DNA of 64,000 nucleotides, taken from Triplophysa rosa. Taxonomy: Eukaryota; Chordata; Actinopteri; Cypriniformes; Nemacheilidae. The DNA is taken from assembly GCF_024868665.1 (NCBI RefSeq), contig NW_026634173.1, positions 136,462 to 200,461 on the forward strand, written 5' to 3'. This document shows, in pieces, positions 1 through 12,744 of this stretch. Position 1 is the stretch's first letter. Each line of letters begins with the position of its first letter. The position numbers and the translations under genes were made by a program. The notes under the pieces are model-generated. The model made no database searches. It was not told the DNA's origin and was given only the letters and a program-made list of their open reading frames with translations.

Positions 1-660
1 TAAAGAAGGACGCGGTCACCTGACACAAAATTTCAAATGCTATTAGATTATTAATGATAATCTTAAAACTATAATTTACCTTATTAGTAAGTTTATTTTT
101 ATTTAGCCTTGTTGTGCAAGCTCTGTGGAGCTTGTGCAGAGGCAGCAGCTTTTTCCAGAGGGGAACTGGAATCCCCTGGTTGGCCTGGGTTCTCCGGAGG
201 TTTTTTTTCTCGATTAGAGTTTTGGTTTTCCTCGCCACCGTTTGCATACTGTTCTTTTGCACTATTTGCCTGGCCGGGGGGCTGCTTTAGAATTAGAATT
301 TTAAAGTTTTAATTAATATTGCATTATTAATTACTAATTATATTTGACCTGTGCTTCTCTGTCCTTTATCTTAAATGTTTGCTCTCACTGTGTGTGCGTA
401 CTTGTTTGTGTACGTGTGTGCGTGGGCGTCTGTGTGTGTGTGTGTCTATGTTTATGTGTGTTAGTACGTGTGCATATTGTGTGTGTGGAGTGTTTTGTAT
501 GTGGGTATGTCTGTCTTCTGTGTTTTCACCTTTTTCTTGTTTTCACAGGTACAACTTTAATTGTTTTGCTTATAGTCAATATGTCTCATGTACAGCTGCT
601 TTGTAACAATGAAAATTGTAAAAAGCGCTATATAAATAAAGTTGAGTTGAGAGTTGAGTT
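1..660 (+). mobile_element. 3' end of an L2-like LINE (cut by window start)
   Basis: The sequence matches, in reverse orientation, the 3' untranslated part of the L2-like element at 53118-58915. Shared points are the CAGAGGCAGCAGCTTTT block, a TG-rich simple repeat, the TATATAAATAAAGTTGAG end and the GAGTT tail at about 640-660. No coding part is left in the window; ORFs here are accidental. Confidence 0.85.
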
Positions 661-1919
661 TATAGAGTGTCCAACAATAAGTTTACGTACATACACTGTG
701 GAAAACCACTTTTCTAATAATAGGCAGTTATTATTACCTTACTTCTTGATTGACTCTCAAATGATTTGTTCGGCGATTCATCTGTCCTTTCTGTCAGCCT
801 ACTCTGATCTGATTGGTCAGATGGTCTAGTCTGCTGTGATTGGTCTACCGCGTACAGCGTCGCAAACAGAATGTAGGAGGGCATTACACAGAGGGTGCGT
901 TTATATATGGCATTAACGTGCGATCTCTGTGATCCAAACAAGCAGATCGGATCTTCAAACAATCAGGACCACGTTTACACTTGTCAACATTAAAGGAACA
1001 ATACGGGGCTTTAGGAGGATCTATTGACAGAAATGCAATATAATATACAAAACTATTTCTTCAGAGGTGTATAAACACCTTACATAATGAACCTTTATAT
1101 TTCTAATACCTTAGAATAAGCTGTTTATATCTACATACATCGAATTCGTCGCCATGTTTTGTACAGCAGCCCTAAACTCTACAACGCGCATTTCCTCTCA
1201 GTCTCCCCTGTGGTATAGTGGTGAAACGGATCGCGGATGATCGGATCGTACTCTACGGTTCGGAACGCATGTGACCCGCGGATTAAATGCAAGTTTATTC
1301 ATCATTGAGTAAGAGAGTAAAACACGCTCTCTCTACAGTTTTAGCGCCAACGCGTGCTCGCTCTCTCTCTCTCCAGTATCTGGACGAGTACAATATTAAA
1401 GCGGTTTCAGATAAACAATGACGCTCAAAACTGCTCCGTCACACAGCTAATATCAGAACAAAAACAGCTAATATTAGAACAAAAACAACATATCTTGGTT
1501 CTAACAAACAGAGAAACCAATGTTACTCACATACTTATCCCAATCAAAGCAACCTCCTCGGGGGTGATTTTAAGATGATCTTTCTCTCCAACGACTCTCT
1601 GCTGGAAAGTATCTCCATAGATATCTATGAGTATCTCTGCTAAAAGCCTTAGTACCGCGGGTCGTAACGCATCTCTGCTGGAAAGACTTTATAATATTAA
1701 CGCAGGTCCAAGCTTTAGCCTTCTTTTTATACTTAAAATAAAAGGTCTGTGGATTTTATGTAATAAATACGGCATTGCTCTTTCTACAGTCTTTCTAATG
1801 CCTGCATGATCTCTTCCCTGCGTCAACATGAGAACGACATCTTTTTGTACTATGGTGGCCACAGTCGTGTTTGGACTGAGCGATTTATTGCAAATCTATA
1901 ATACAACGCTAGAGGCCGT
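661..1919. other. Gene-free stretch, nothing recognised
   Basis: No conserved coding signal, RNA gene or repeat boundary that I can name. Short ORFs have no family likeness. Confidence 0.5.
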
Positions 1920-2416
1920 CAGAAATGGGCAGTATTTCAATTACATGCATTTAAAATACGTATTTAATTACTTAAGTATTTTGTAAATTGTATTTTCCTT
2001 AAAGTAAAATGTAATTTGTAATTAAATACATTAAGAGACTGTATTAAGTATTTTAAAATACTTTAGACAAAATACTTAAAATGTGTCATTTTATTCTTCA
2101 CTAACGTTCATCACCAAGCTTAAGAGCCGGTCACAGTTTTTTCTAGATGCAAGCAAATCACGTGACACACCTAGGCTGTTGCCTATTGGATCCATTCCAG
2201 CACAGAATTAAAAGGTCAGAGGGAATTGACTGCTTCTGTTCTTTAAGGTAAAGTATCTAGTAAAACATACTATCAGATATCATTCACTGAAATTCTGATA
2301 GTCATTATATGACGGAAGATGTCTAGATTTGTTAAAGGATCTGCTAGCTAAAGACCCAGCTAACACAGTACGTTCTGACAACGTCACAGGTTCGTCTTAA
2401 TTTGGTCACGGTGACA

Positions 2417-2546
2417 TTACTTTGTCACCACGTTCTGAGGACGTCTTGGCAACGTTCCATTTCTTAGAATTTTTGCTTACATTCCAGAAACGTCCTAGCC
2501 ACGTCCTCTAATAATGTCGTGAATTAATCCCATGGAGAACATTGTA
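2417..2546 (+). repeat. Left copy of 130-bp direct repeat flanking LINE
   Basis: Starts TTACTTTGTCACC and ends GAGAACATTGTA. It matches 3951-4080 except for one base (C versus G at about position 10). Confidence 0.92.
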
Positions 2547-3950
2547 CACCCTCTTCACACTCGACTGCAGGCCTGTGAATGGATCTAATGCCATCATCAA
2601 GTTTGCAGATGATACTACATTGATTGGTCTCATCAGCAACAACGAGACTGCCTACAGGGAGGAGGTCCAGCACCTGGCCACATGGTGCTCAGACAACAAC
2701 CTGCTCCTTAACACTTCCAAGACAAAGGAGCTCATCGTGGACTTCAGGAAGGAGAGAGGAGGCACACATGACCCCATCCACATTAACGAGATGGCTGTTG
2801 AGCGTGTCCCCAGCTTTAAGTTCCTGGGGACCCATATTTCAGAGGACCTGTCCTGGACCACCAACACCTCCAGCCTGGTCAAGAAGGCTCACCAGCGCCT
2901 CTTCTTCCTGAGGACCCTGAAGAAGAACCAACTGTCTTCAGCTATCCTGGTGAACTTCTACCGCTGCGCAGTAGAGAGCATCCTAACCAACTGTGTCACA
3001 GCCTGGTATGGGAGCTGCTCTGTTGCAGAGCGCAAGGCACTGCAGCGGGTGGTGAAAACCGCCCAGCTCATCACAGGGACTCCACTTTCAGCCATTGAGG
3101 ACATCCAGAGGAAACGCTGTCTGCGTCTAGCTTGTGGCATTCTTAAGGACTCCTCTCACCCCGCCCACAGACTGTTTTCTCTCCTGCCTTCTGGCAGGCA
3201 CCTCAGATGCCTCCGGACAAGGACTAGCAGACTGAGAAACAGCTTTTTTCCCAGAGCCGTCTGCCTATTGAACTCTACCTCCCGCTGATTCCACAAACCC
3301 CTCATATACCTCTACTTAATGCTGCTATATTGTTTTGTTTATTGCACTACAGGCCTGTCAAGTGCATGACTGGACTGTCTACACATGTACTACATGTTTA
3401 CTTGCTCTACCGGACTATTTATACATATACTGCATCATTTGCACTCCAGTACTATATACTAATGTTATTTGCAATACTGGATTATTACACATATACCGCA
3501 TCATTTGCACTCCAGTACTATGTACTAATGTTATTTGCACTACTGGATTATTACACATATACCGCATCATTTGCACTCCAGTACTATGTACTGAATACTG
3601 CAATAACTCATCTACTGCACTGTTTACTTTAACTTAATAGCTGCTGTCCATAATTTATGCACACTTTATATTCATTGCACTACTGTTCTGCATAGTCTAA
3701 TTTATATTGTACATATCCATCAGTAAATTTCTGTTTTCAGTAAATAGCCATCTGTATATAATGGTCATAGTACATTCCCACTTATAAATTCTTCATAATT
3801 TTGCTTTATCCTGTATTTATGTATTTATGCACAACTGTATATCCTGCACTTGCTTATTGCACTTCTGGTTAGACCTAAACTACATTTCGTTGCCTTGTAC
3901 TTGTACATGTGTAACGACAATAAAGTTGAATCTAATCTAATCTAATCTAA
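2547..3950 (+). mobile_element. 5'-truncated Rex1-like LINE with long target duplication
   Basis: Encodes the reverse-transcriptase C-terminal part (2542-3288), with FADDTTLIG, TSKTKELIVDFR and WYGSC strings typical of this fish LINE group. It ends in a TCTAA repeat tail at 3950. It is flanked by direct copies of 130 bp (2417-2546 and 3951-4080) with one mismatch seen. The ORF lacks the endonuclease and the first RT motifs, so it is dead. Confidence 0.88.
3421..3597 (+). repeat. 66-bp tandem repeat in LINE 3' region
   Basis: About 2.7 copies. The string GCATCATTTGCACTCC recurs at 3432, 3498 and 3564. Because 66 is a multiple of three, it makes spurious repetitive ORFs on both strands. Confidence 0.9.
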
Positions 3951-4080
3951 TTACTTTGTGACCACGTTCTGAGGACGTCTTGGCAACGTTCCATTTCTTA
4001 GAATTTTTGCTTACATTCCAGAAACGTCCTAGCCACGTCCTCTAATAATGTCGTGAATTAATCCCATGGAGAACATTGTA
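3951..4080 (+). repeat. Right copy of 130-bp direct repeat flanking LINE
   Basis: Starts directly after the TCTAA tail of the LINE and is equal in length to 2417-2546. It is read as a very long target-site duplication. Confidence 0.92.
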
Positions 4081-5330
4081 GCGACGTGATGTACTGGCCC
4101 TCAGATAACAGGGACACTGGTCATTTGATTAATGAATCTGGTAATTTTTGCTAACGTACCAGAAACGTCTGAGCCACATCCTCAAATAACGTCATGAATT
4201 GATCCCGTTGAGAACGTTGTAGCAACATGATGTACTCGTCTTCAGATGACCTGGACACTGGTCATTTGATTAATGAATCTGGTCATTTCTGTTTATTATG
4301 TTATTGTATGGAAAATTTATGATCAGAATAAAATCTGTTATAATGTCAAAACGAATGCTATTAATCTGACTTCAGACAGCTATTAAAGTGGAGTATAATT
4401 AGATATTACGATTATAACTATTTATTTTGTGCGTGCGCGTCAGATATGCGTCTCCAGCACACACGCACTTCACTGCCTGATTTTACTTGCCTGCTTTATT
4501 AATATTATTTCTTTACTTTATACCTTACAGATGTGAGTGTAAACACATATTTTAGTGATTTTCGATCGATTTGGCACGTTTAAATGAACGGACCCTGATG
4601 TTTGTGAGTGTTATTAAAGAAGCTTTTGATTGTGGTTTCTAAAAACGGATAACCTACTAAACTTATGTGGTAAGACAACAATATAATGTTAAGCCTAAAC
4701 ATAATGTTTATTCATCTCTGTCAATAAATATCTGCTTTAAATCCTCTATATTGTGTTGAAGTCTTTGATTTTTTTTATGTCATGTACTACAGTATAAATA
4801 AAATATCTGATTGTGATGTACAGTGCTGTTGAGTTTTATAATCATTATACTGTGCTTTATACATATTTGAATAGAGAATTACTCCAATTATGCATAAAAT
4901 TTAATCTTTAACGCACAGATTAAATCACAAATTAATTTAATCTTCCTTGTGAGGGATGATAATTGTTTAAATTAAATTAAATAAAAAGATTTTAACAACA
5001 TGACTGTTTGGTCGTTAGGACGTGCTCATCACGTCTCAGAAACGTTATTTGGTACGTCGCTGCGACAAATATGGTACGTTCCAGGTATGTCTTCAGCAGG
5101 TAATCACCATGTCCCAACAACATCCAATGTTACGTCGTCACGACGAATATGGGAATCACAAAGTTACGTCGCTGGAACGTTATTATGGTACGTCGTGGCA
5201 ACGAATATGGTCCGGTCCAGGTATGTCGTCACAACGTAACTGTGTTAGCTGGGGAGTGACTTGCATTGTGTAGTGATGCTGGATCGCTCACAGTTAAGTT
5301 ATACCTGCGGGCAGGTGGGTGAAGTTAGTT

Positions 5331-5850
5331 AATAAAAAATAACATTGATTAATTTACGTTGGACCGCGGGAGGATAAGATATAATAGATGATAATAACAT
5401 TAAAATGACGTGAAGGTATGTGTATGTGAGTGTGTTGCTGAAATCTGAGTGGTTGATGAACTGCTGTTTAGTGGGGAAACTGCCAGATACAGACAAAATT
5501 ATGAAAAAATGTCCACCTTGCAGTATATTCACATAAACACAGTCAAACGTGTCATTAACGTTTGGGGAAAAACTGGATGTGCGTATTCGGGCCTTGCATT
5601 CGTTGAGAAAAAGACAGCAGTGTAAAAACTTTGTCTGGGTCAAGTAATAAAAAATAACATTATGATTAATTGCGGGTATGTCGCGGTCGGATGACAAATA
5701 ATTATTGATGATACTATATTAAAATGACGTGTAGGCAGCCGCATACATGTGTATGTAAGTGTGTTGCTGAAATCTGCGTGTTTGATGAACTGCTGCTTAG
5801 TGGGGGAAGTGCCAGATGATACACGAAATTCGTCAAAATTCCCACCCTGG
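5331..5850. repeat. Diverged tandem duplication, about 315-bp offset
   Basis: Blocks 5331-5530 and 5646-5850 both run from TAATAAAAAATAACATT through ATTAAAATGACGTG to GATGAACTGCTG and CAGAT. Divergence is moderate, with indels. The ORFs here are by-products of this repeat. Confidence 0.8.
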
Positions 5851-6879
5851 TGGTTTGCAAAGGAATTGCATTGGGTTCGGTTGTTTCCATTATTTTGAAA
5901 AATGTTCAATAATATCAATAGTTATGTAAAATACTAACGGTAAAAACTTTAAATCAGATTGAAAAAATATGTTTTTGAGGTTAAACATGCAAACGTAACA
6001 TTAAATTATCGCAAATTTACTCAGGGGGTAGAGGTGGGCAGAATGGCCAAAAATCTTTCACGGAATCAGTCATTTTATTTCATGGAAACGATATATTTCA
6101 TGAAACAATCTCCCATTATAATTCTATATTTTATACCTCATTTTTCTTAGATTGATTTAACCAATTTATTTATTACAGTTCATTTAAATGCTCACCATAG
6201 TTCAAATGTAGGCAAGTTATGAAAATGTACTAAAGATATCAAAGGTAGAGGTAGAAGCGCGTCACATCAAAGCACTTACGCGCTCGCGAGCATCATCGCG
6301 CATTTCAACGCAAGTTTCACCTTGGCTCGCCGGAAGTTAAACTTTATAAAACTATTAACAGCTTTTCAAAACAACCTGACTTCTGAAATACGTGTTGAGA
6401 ATGAGCTTTTTTAAATGCTGGCACAGATCCCTGAACGAGCACTGCGAGTGAGAGAAGCCCCGGACTGGAGCAGATCACTAAACTACAGACTGAAAGAAGG
6501 TCAAAAGAATGTTTGATGCGTTCACTTGTTACGGGTGGATTAATTCATTAGTTTTTTTTCCAGAATAGCACCTAATTTGCAGAGCGTCGAGTTAACCACG
6601 CCTACTTATTTACATTCCGCAGAATACACAGAATAGAAAAATCTCTTACGGTTGACATTTTATTCCGCGGTAACGGAATATTCTGTCATTCCGCCCAGCC
6701 CTATCAGGGGGTACTAAATACTTTAGGTCAGAGGGGTTCGGGTGATAAACAAGTTACAGTGAGGACTGTGCAGTGTATTTTTGTGTTTCATTATTCAATG
6801 TCTGTATTATCTCTTGAATGCTACCGTTAGAGTTGTTATGCATTTTGAATGCTTTGGATTACATATCCTCATTCTAACT

Positions 6880-9660
6880 AAAGAAAAAAAAGTTGCTGAG
6901 TCATGGATGAGGATAAAGCATCAGAGACTTGCCACATCTACAGAGAAAGCTTCACCAGTAGTCAAATGTGCAAATCTGGATGGCCGATATTTTAAAATAG
7001 TGACTCAGATCCCAAATGGAAAGATAGAGGCTGAGTGTCAGCTGTGCACAAAAAAAGCCATTATATGTGGCTCTCTTGCAGCTAGGGCTGTCACGATTAT
7101 GAAATTTGATTGACGATTAATTGTCTAATAAATCATTGCGATTATGGCGATTAATTGTCTGTTTTAGGGCTTTGGCGATTATGACGATTAATTGTCTGTT
7201 TTTGAGCTTTGACATTTAATTCTCATTCATTTTTGATTCAGCGATTGAAACGACCATATTGTTCTGAATACAAGACTGTTTTTTTCTTGGAAATACATCG
7301 GAAAAAATTGGGTCATCATATATTTAAGGTTTAGGCTTTTACCTGTCAATAATACAACCACCAAATACTTGTAAATGAAGTAAATTGATCAGGTGTGAAT
7401 TGAAGCCACCATTAAAATTTGATTTCAAATTTTTTCTCACTTGCAAGACTACAGTAAAATTTTACTTGTGTGTTAATGAAATTTTGGTAGACTGGTTTTC
7501 ACACTGAGATTTGCTTAAATAATATTAAATTGTACTGCAGGTAATTTGTATATGTTTTAGTTTTTTTTTTTAAGTGATTGTGTTGTGGTGGTACATTTTA
7601 CAAGTATTACCATGCTTTAGTAACAATATATACACTAAAATATGCAATATGCAGATACACTACAGCTCCCCCTAGTGTCTTCTATAGATATGTGCGATAA
7701 TTGCGATGATCTGAAATCATCGCGATGAGGTCAAACAATCGCGATGAGACGATTATTTAATAATCGTGACAGCCCTACTTGCAGCAACATCAAATTTTAA
7801 AACCCACTTGAAACGACTGCACCCTGAAAAACTAAAGGAATGAGGGATACAAAAAGTAGTTCGTCACTGGAGGTTGTAAGAAGCCCAGGACCACTTGCAG
7901 ACAAATCTTTTTGAGCATGCATCAGAGTCTGTTTCACAAAATAAAATTGACTCTCTGGTAACATCCTTTGTCACAAAAGGCATGTACCCACTGGCCATTG
8001 TTGCACAAGATGAATTCATAGAATTTGTACAGGGCCTTTGCCCGGGTGCTAATGTAATGTCAATAAGAACGCACAGATGAAGAATTGATGAAGATTTTAG
8101 TAATAAAACGGCAAACTTAAAGGAGAGACTTAAAAACACACAACATGTATGCACAACTGCAGATATCTGGTCAACCAGAAAAACTAGCTACCTGGGGGTT
8201 ACTGTACATTGGATAAACACGGACACATTGGAACGTGAATCAGCTGCTCTTGCTTGCAGGCATTTTCTCAGCCCACATACCTACAATCGCATTGCAGAAC
8301 TTCTTGAGGAAATCACTGACACTGACACTATTGTGGCTACTGTAACTTCAAATGCTTTTGCGAAGTTGGATGCGTTGTCAGAGTTCAATATCACAGTAGT
8401 TTCAGAAGAAGATGAGACTGAAATGCAGGATCCAGATATTTCATATATCACAATAAATCCAGAGGGAGATGAAGTGTCAGAGTGTGCCATCGTTCTACCA
8501 CCCCACTTCAGGTGTACCACACACACACATTGAGTTTGGTTTCAACCACTGATGCCAAAAAGGCAATTAAAGACAATCCAACTCTCTTTAGATTGAATCA
8601 TTCATCAATGGCAAAGTGCTCAGCACTATGGAATGCTTCTGGCAGACCAAAATCTGCTGAAAAATTCAGTGAATTGACCAACCAGCAACTCAAAACACCC
8701 TGCATTTGTAGGTGGAATTCTATTTATGACTGTTTGAGTCAACTGACATCTCTTCGGGAGAAGCTTCCTGCGATCATGTCTGCCTTGCAACTCCCATTAT
8801 TCAAATAAGTAGAAGTTGCCCATTGCTGTTGCCATTGATCGCCTTCAAGGTCAGACATCATGCTACTATGGTGAGCTCATACCTACCCCATTTGCTGTTC
8901 AAGCTAAACTACGTGACCTGCGAGCCTTAAACTTGCGATACTGCTCACATATTTTGCAAGCCACCATAGCTGGCTTTGAGAAAAGGTTCAATAGCTTCCT
9001 ACAGCAACCCACCCATTTTTCAAGATGAGGCGGTTGCCTCCCAAACTATCTACAGAGAAGAAGCGGATACATAATCTCATTCTGCACTCAGCCCAAGAGC
9101 TTGGTCTTCTGTCAGAAATGGACACTGCTTCATTAAACACCACTGAAGCGAATGTAGATGATTTCTTTGTCTTCTCTGACCAAGGTAAGTCTAAATTGCT
9201 TCCACTTCAGAATGTTTGTAGCAACAAACGTTAATCATCGTAAATAAAATATCATTTGCGTGACAAGTTTGCATTTGTTCTAAATGGAAAATTCCTGTTT
9301 TAAATGTAAATGAATAAAACAACCTTGTTTGACTGTCTGCATCTACTTTCTCCAATTCTAACAACAGGGAATGTCAGCAATGAGAGATGTTACCAAGCCA
9401 CAGCAAAGCAGAGCTGGAGACACTTCATTTTCTGGAGGACCCCAGGAAGGACTTGTCCTCACTGGATTCATATCCACTAATCAAGCGACTCTTCGTTAGA
9501 TACAACACTACTTTGCCATCATCGGCACCAGTTGAGTGTCTTTTTTCCTTTGCTGGCATGATTTACCGCCCTCACAGAAGGCGACTAACAGCTGAACTGC
9601 TGGAGAAGCTAGTTGTGTTAAAAAAACAGCTAAACTGTACTGCAAGGATCATAATAGTGT
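6880..9660 (+). pseudogene. Decayed hAT transposase (zf-BED type)
   Basis: Pieces in order: a BED-finger region with CQLCTKKA (7037-7060) completed after the MITE by HLKRLH (about 7810); a core piece 8150-8530 with an ADIWSTRKT-like string and ACRHFL; 8530-9234; and the C-terminal dimerisation piece 9387-9660 (YNTTLPSSAPVECLFS, then RRRLTAELLEKLVVL). Several frameshifts and stops separate them, and a MITE splits the finger. 9184-9367 looks like an intron (GTAAGT to AACAACAG). Not functional. Confidence 0.8.
7083..7777. mobile_element. hAT MITE (695 bp) inside hAT transposase
   Basis: Inverted ends TAGGGCTGTCACGATTA and TAATCGTGACAGCCCTA, flanked by a perfect 8-bp target duplication CTTGCAGC (7075-7082, 7778-7785). 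No coding content. Confidence 0.95.
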
Positions 9661-9920
9661 AAGGGGATACATGAAAGAGAATGTTGTTAAGTTGTTTTCT
9701 CTCTTTCTTATACAGTATGTGTATCCAACTCCATTGTTTCTCTTACACTTCAAATTATTGCTTGTAAATTGTTTGTATTTTTGTATTTTCAAATTACAAA
9801 TTACTTGTATTAATTAAATACATTTTTCACACCAGTATTTTGTATTTAATTTAAATGCATTTGATAAGGAATTATTTGTAATTTGTAACTAAATACTTTT
9901 TGATGTATTTGTGCCCATCT

Positions 9921-12477
9921 CCGTATTGTGTAATTTCTGAGCAATTTTGGGCACAAACAAGATATATTTTACATGAATTGAGCAGTTATTCACCACAGTT
10001 ATTATACAAACCTGAAATACCTAAAACAGTATTAAGAAGTATTCATAGGAACATCAGTAGACATAGATGTGATAGTGGGATGATCTGAAACCACGTTTAA
10101 CCAAGAATGATTACATATAAGTAGGCTTATGATGATGATGATTTGAAGATGAATTGATGATATAATGATACAATCTGTACCTGTAACTACTGATTGTTCA
10201 TATAAATGCACTTAATGTCACTTTAAGCATGTTTAAGAGCACATTTGAGCACCATGAACCATTGAAAAATCCAGTAAGGCCTCAGAGGCCTGCGGCCTAA
10301 AAGTTCAAGAGTTCAGACGTTGGAAACCTAGGTACTTTCCACAGACCACTGGTAACTAAGATACAGGCACAGTCCAGTGATTTTTGATGATTTCATATGA
10401 GGAGACCATTGTATGTAAATCTGTACCATTGTGTAAAAATATATTTAAAAAATTAGGTAATAGCCAGCCTAGCACGAATAGATACGCACCTTGTTGCCTA
10501 GGATATATTGGTGGCAGAAAATCAACATCTGGTTAATAGAAATAAGAGATAACGGGAATCTACCTGATTGGTTTCAGAAAGGACCACCTTTCAGAAGTTT
10601 TACTATAACTGTAGACTGGAAAACACTTGGTTTTCAGATGACTTGGAACATCGCACTTTGTTTGGCTCGAGCAAATAAAGTTAACTCTTTGACACCTGGA
10701 CCTTCTTTGTTTGAGAGATTTTTTGAACTTTAAGATCCATTTCTCCCAACAGCCGCTGTAAATTAAAAAACTGTGCCTTTAAGTGGTCTCTGCATCTGGA
10801 TATCTTATCGGATCTCTAGTTTCCCGCCCATTCTTTTATAAAAGCCTGCAGTTTATAACCTCTTGAGAAGCACTAGTTCGTGAACTGTATTGATGTCACT
10901 TTCTTTAACAGTTTACAATGCCTATATTACAGTCTAAAAATATTAACAAGATTCTCAAACTACATAGTTTGAAAGGTATAAGGGTTTACTGTCAGCATAT
11001 GGTCTCTGTTTTGTGATTTGTGACAGAAATGCAAACAACATGCAATCGTTATATCAAAACACTTTTTCTGCATTTTGGCTGTGAAACCATTTTCCTGAAG
11101 CTTGTCTACACCCAACACCCGTTTCAGTGTTTGACTAGCTACAGTGACTAGATACAGTGTTTGACTAGCTTTTCTAAGGCGACCGTTAAAAAGGTATTAC
11201 TTTAACATTTCCATGGCGACGCAGCACTGCTTATGTAACACCGCAGAGCCACAGCAGCTGTGACTGATGCGTTGCTTTTACATAATTTTTCTTTTTTTTA
11301 CAAACTTAACTATGTCATGAAATACATGACATTCCGATTGTCAGATATGTGCATGTGAATGTGTTTTGTTGTTTAAACACTTTTATATGATCGCGTTAGT
11401 TGAGCTATAAGTGGGCGCCGCCATGTTTGTTTCTGCCGTGGTCTGAGATCTGTCGGATTTACATCACGTGAATGCATCCACTTCTCTTAAAAACACAAAC
11501 GTAAGTGCCTGGTGAACTGGTAGAAGAATTGAGTGATCTTAATATTTGCTAACATTGCAGATACTGTGTCTGATGTGAATAAAACACATCCGTCAAATTA
11601 CATTTGAGGAGATTGTTATTGCCGCTTCCTTAGACATCAGTGTGTATTATACAATCTCTAAATGTATTTTGTGCTTGTAGGCACGTTTATATGTCTGAAG
11701 CCTAAATTAAACATTATGTGGTTGAAAGCACTACACAGTTGTGATATGTGACAGGATTCAGTCAGTCTCTGGCTCAGTGCCAGACTTGGACTTAGTGTTT
11801 GTCCTATCGCAAAACAGCGAGGATACGAAAACTACATTCTCCAATAATGTGTAGGTTGTTGAGGCTTTTTGTTTTAGAATAGAATGTTATATTACAAACA
11901 AAAAGTAATTCACGATGTTTGCCCTTTCGCAAAATGGAAAAGGATTTAAAAACTACAGACTTCTCTCTATAGGTTTTGTTTTCTGCTATTTAACCAAATT
12001 TTTTTTTAAACATTTTAACACATTTTGTGTTGATTTTGTGCAAAACAAATGAAAGGGACAACACAAGTTTACTTAAAATGAACAAAATGTGTCGTTTTAA
12101 CTCAACCATTTTTAATGTAGTGTAATAACACTTGGACCTACCAGTGGGCCTTTAGATTTTAGCAAATTACTCACTACATTTATCCTACTGCAAAATAAAA
12201 TAAAATAAATAAATCGATTGTCAGGGTTGTTTTCCTATCGGCATAGGATATTAGCAGTTAAATCATTTAAATTATTATGGGGCCGTGACAGTTGACAAGT
12301 TATACAGTTAAAAACCTCAGAATGATCCTGTGCTAAACATTAATTTTTCTGATGATTTTAGGAGGACAGACAATCTCAAGATCTACCTAAACCTGCCCAG
12401 ATGACCTGTCTAAACCGAGACACGGCAACACAGGGGAAAAACTGTATTTGTCAGGCAAGCAGATAAGTACATCCTAC
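9921..12477. other. Gene-free stretch next to last receptor exon
   Basis: No LDLa, transmembrane or cytoplasmic-tail exon of the receptor was seen on the minus strand, and no TE boundary I can name. The ORF at 10491-10733 has no family likeness. Confidence 0.5.
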
Positions 12478-12744
12478 CTGCTTTACAATTAACACTGCAG
12501 TTGGCTTCATCAGATCCATCCTTACAGTCCATCTCTCCATCACAGACATGACTGTACAGGACACACTCTTGGCCATCTTTACAGGGCTTAGAGCCCACAC
12601 GACACTTTAATGATGCTGTCATTAAGGTTGTAGGAGCTGTAGTGGGACAACCGACCTCATCGGAACCATCAAGACAGTGAGAGCGGCCGTCACACACCAA
12701 ATTTCTCTTCACACACTTCTTCCTGTCCATGCACAGGAAGTCAC
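12478..12744 (-). CDS. LDLR-family gene exon 28: LDLa 26-27 (beta exon, module 5), last exon found
   Basis: Two LDLa repeats (residues 1752-1840), [11 protein letters not shown] to [10 protein letters not shown], with linker [10 protein letters not shown]. The donor GTAGGA fits phase 1. If it were not used, translation would run about 20 codons further and stop near 12410, giving a secreted form. The expected gamma exon and any membrane-anchor exon were not found in 1-12477. Confidence 0.9.

Larger units (their letters stand above)
2351..5255. mobile_element. Non-autonomous DNA element with CCAGCTAACACAGT inverted ends
   Basis: The left end CCAGCTAACACAGT (near 2353) recurs inverted at the right end (ACTGTGTTAGCTGG near 5242-5255), and similarity continues inward. 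There is no transposase ORF. The interior is rich in ACGTC/GACGT motifs and holds a LINE insertion (2547-3950) and an imperfect tandem pair of about 142 bp (4000-4139, 4140-4282). Superfamily not assigned. Confidence 0.7.
1920..9920 (+). mobile_element. Old hAT-type element with nested insertions
   Basis: The left end reads AGAAATGGGCAGTATTTC and the right end, reverse-complemented, GAGATGGGCACAAATAC, both followed by similar TACAAATTAC-type subterminal sequence. A decayed hAT transposase (6880-9660) lies between them. The host element is broken by a DNA element (2351-5255) and a MITE (7083-7777). No clean 8-bp target duplication is left, so the outer limits are approximate. Confidence 0.6.

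Noticed and set aside
344..829. ORF rich in Cys and Val with repeated CVCV
   Set aside because: It is a TG-rich simple repeat in the 3' region of an L2-like LINE; the reverse copy at 53144-53524 shows the same artefact.
3330..3637. Repetitive ORFs on both strands
   Set aside because: Produced by a 66-bp tandem repeat in a LINE 3' region.
2421..4282. CRISPR-like direct repeats
   Set aside because: The repeats are LINE target duplication and a two-copy tandem block in vertebrate TE DNA, without regular spacers.
10491..10733. 80-codon ORF
   Set aside because: No recognisable domain, no splice context, and composition like the flanks.
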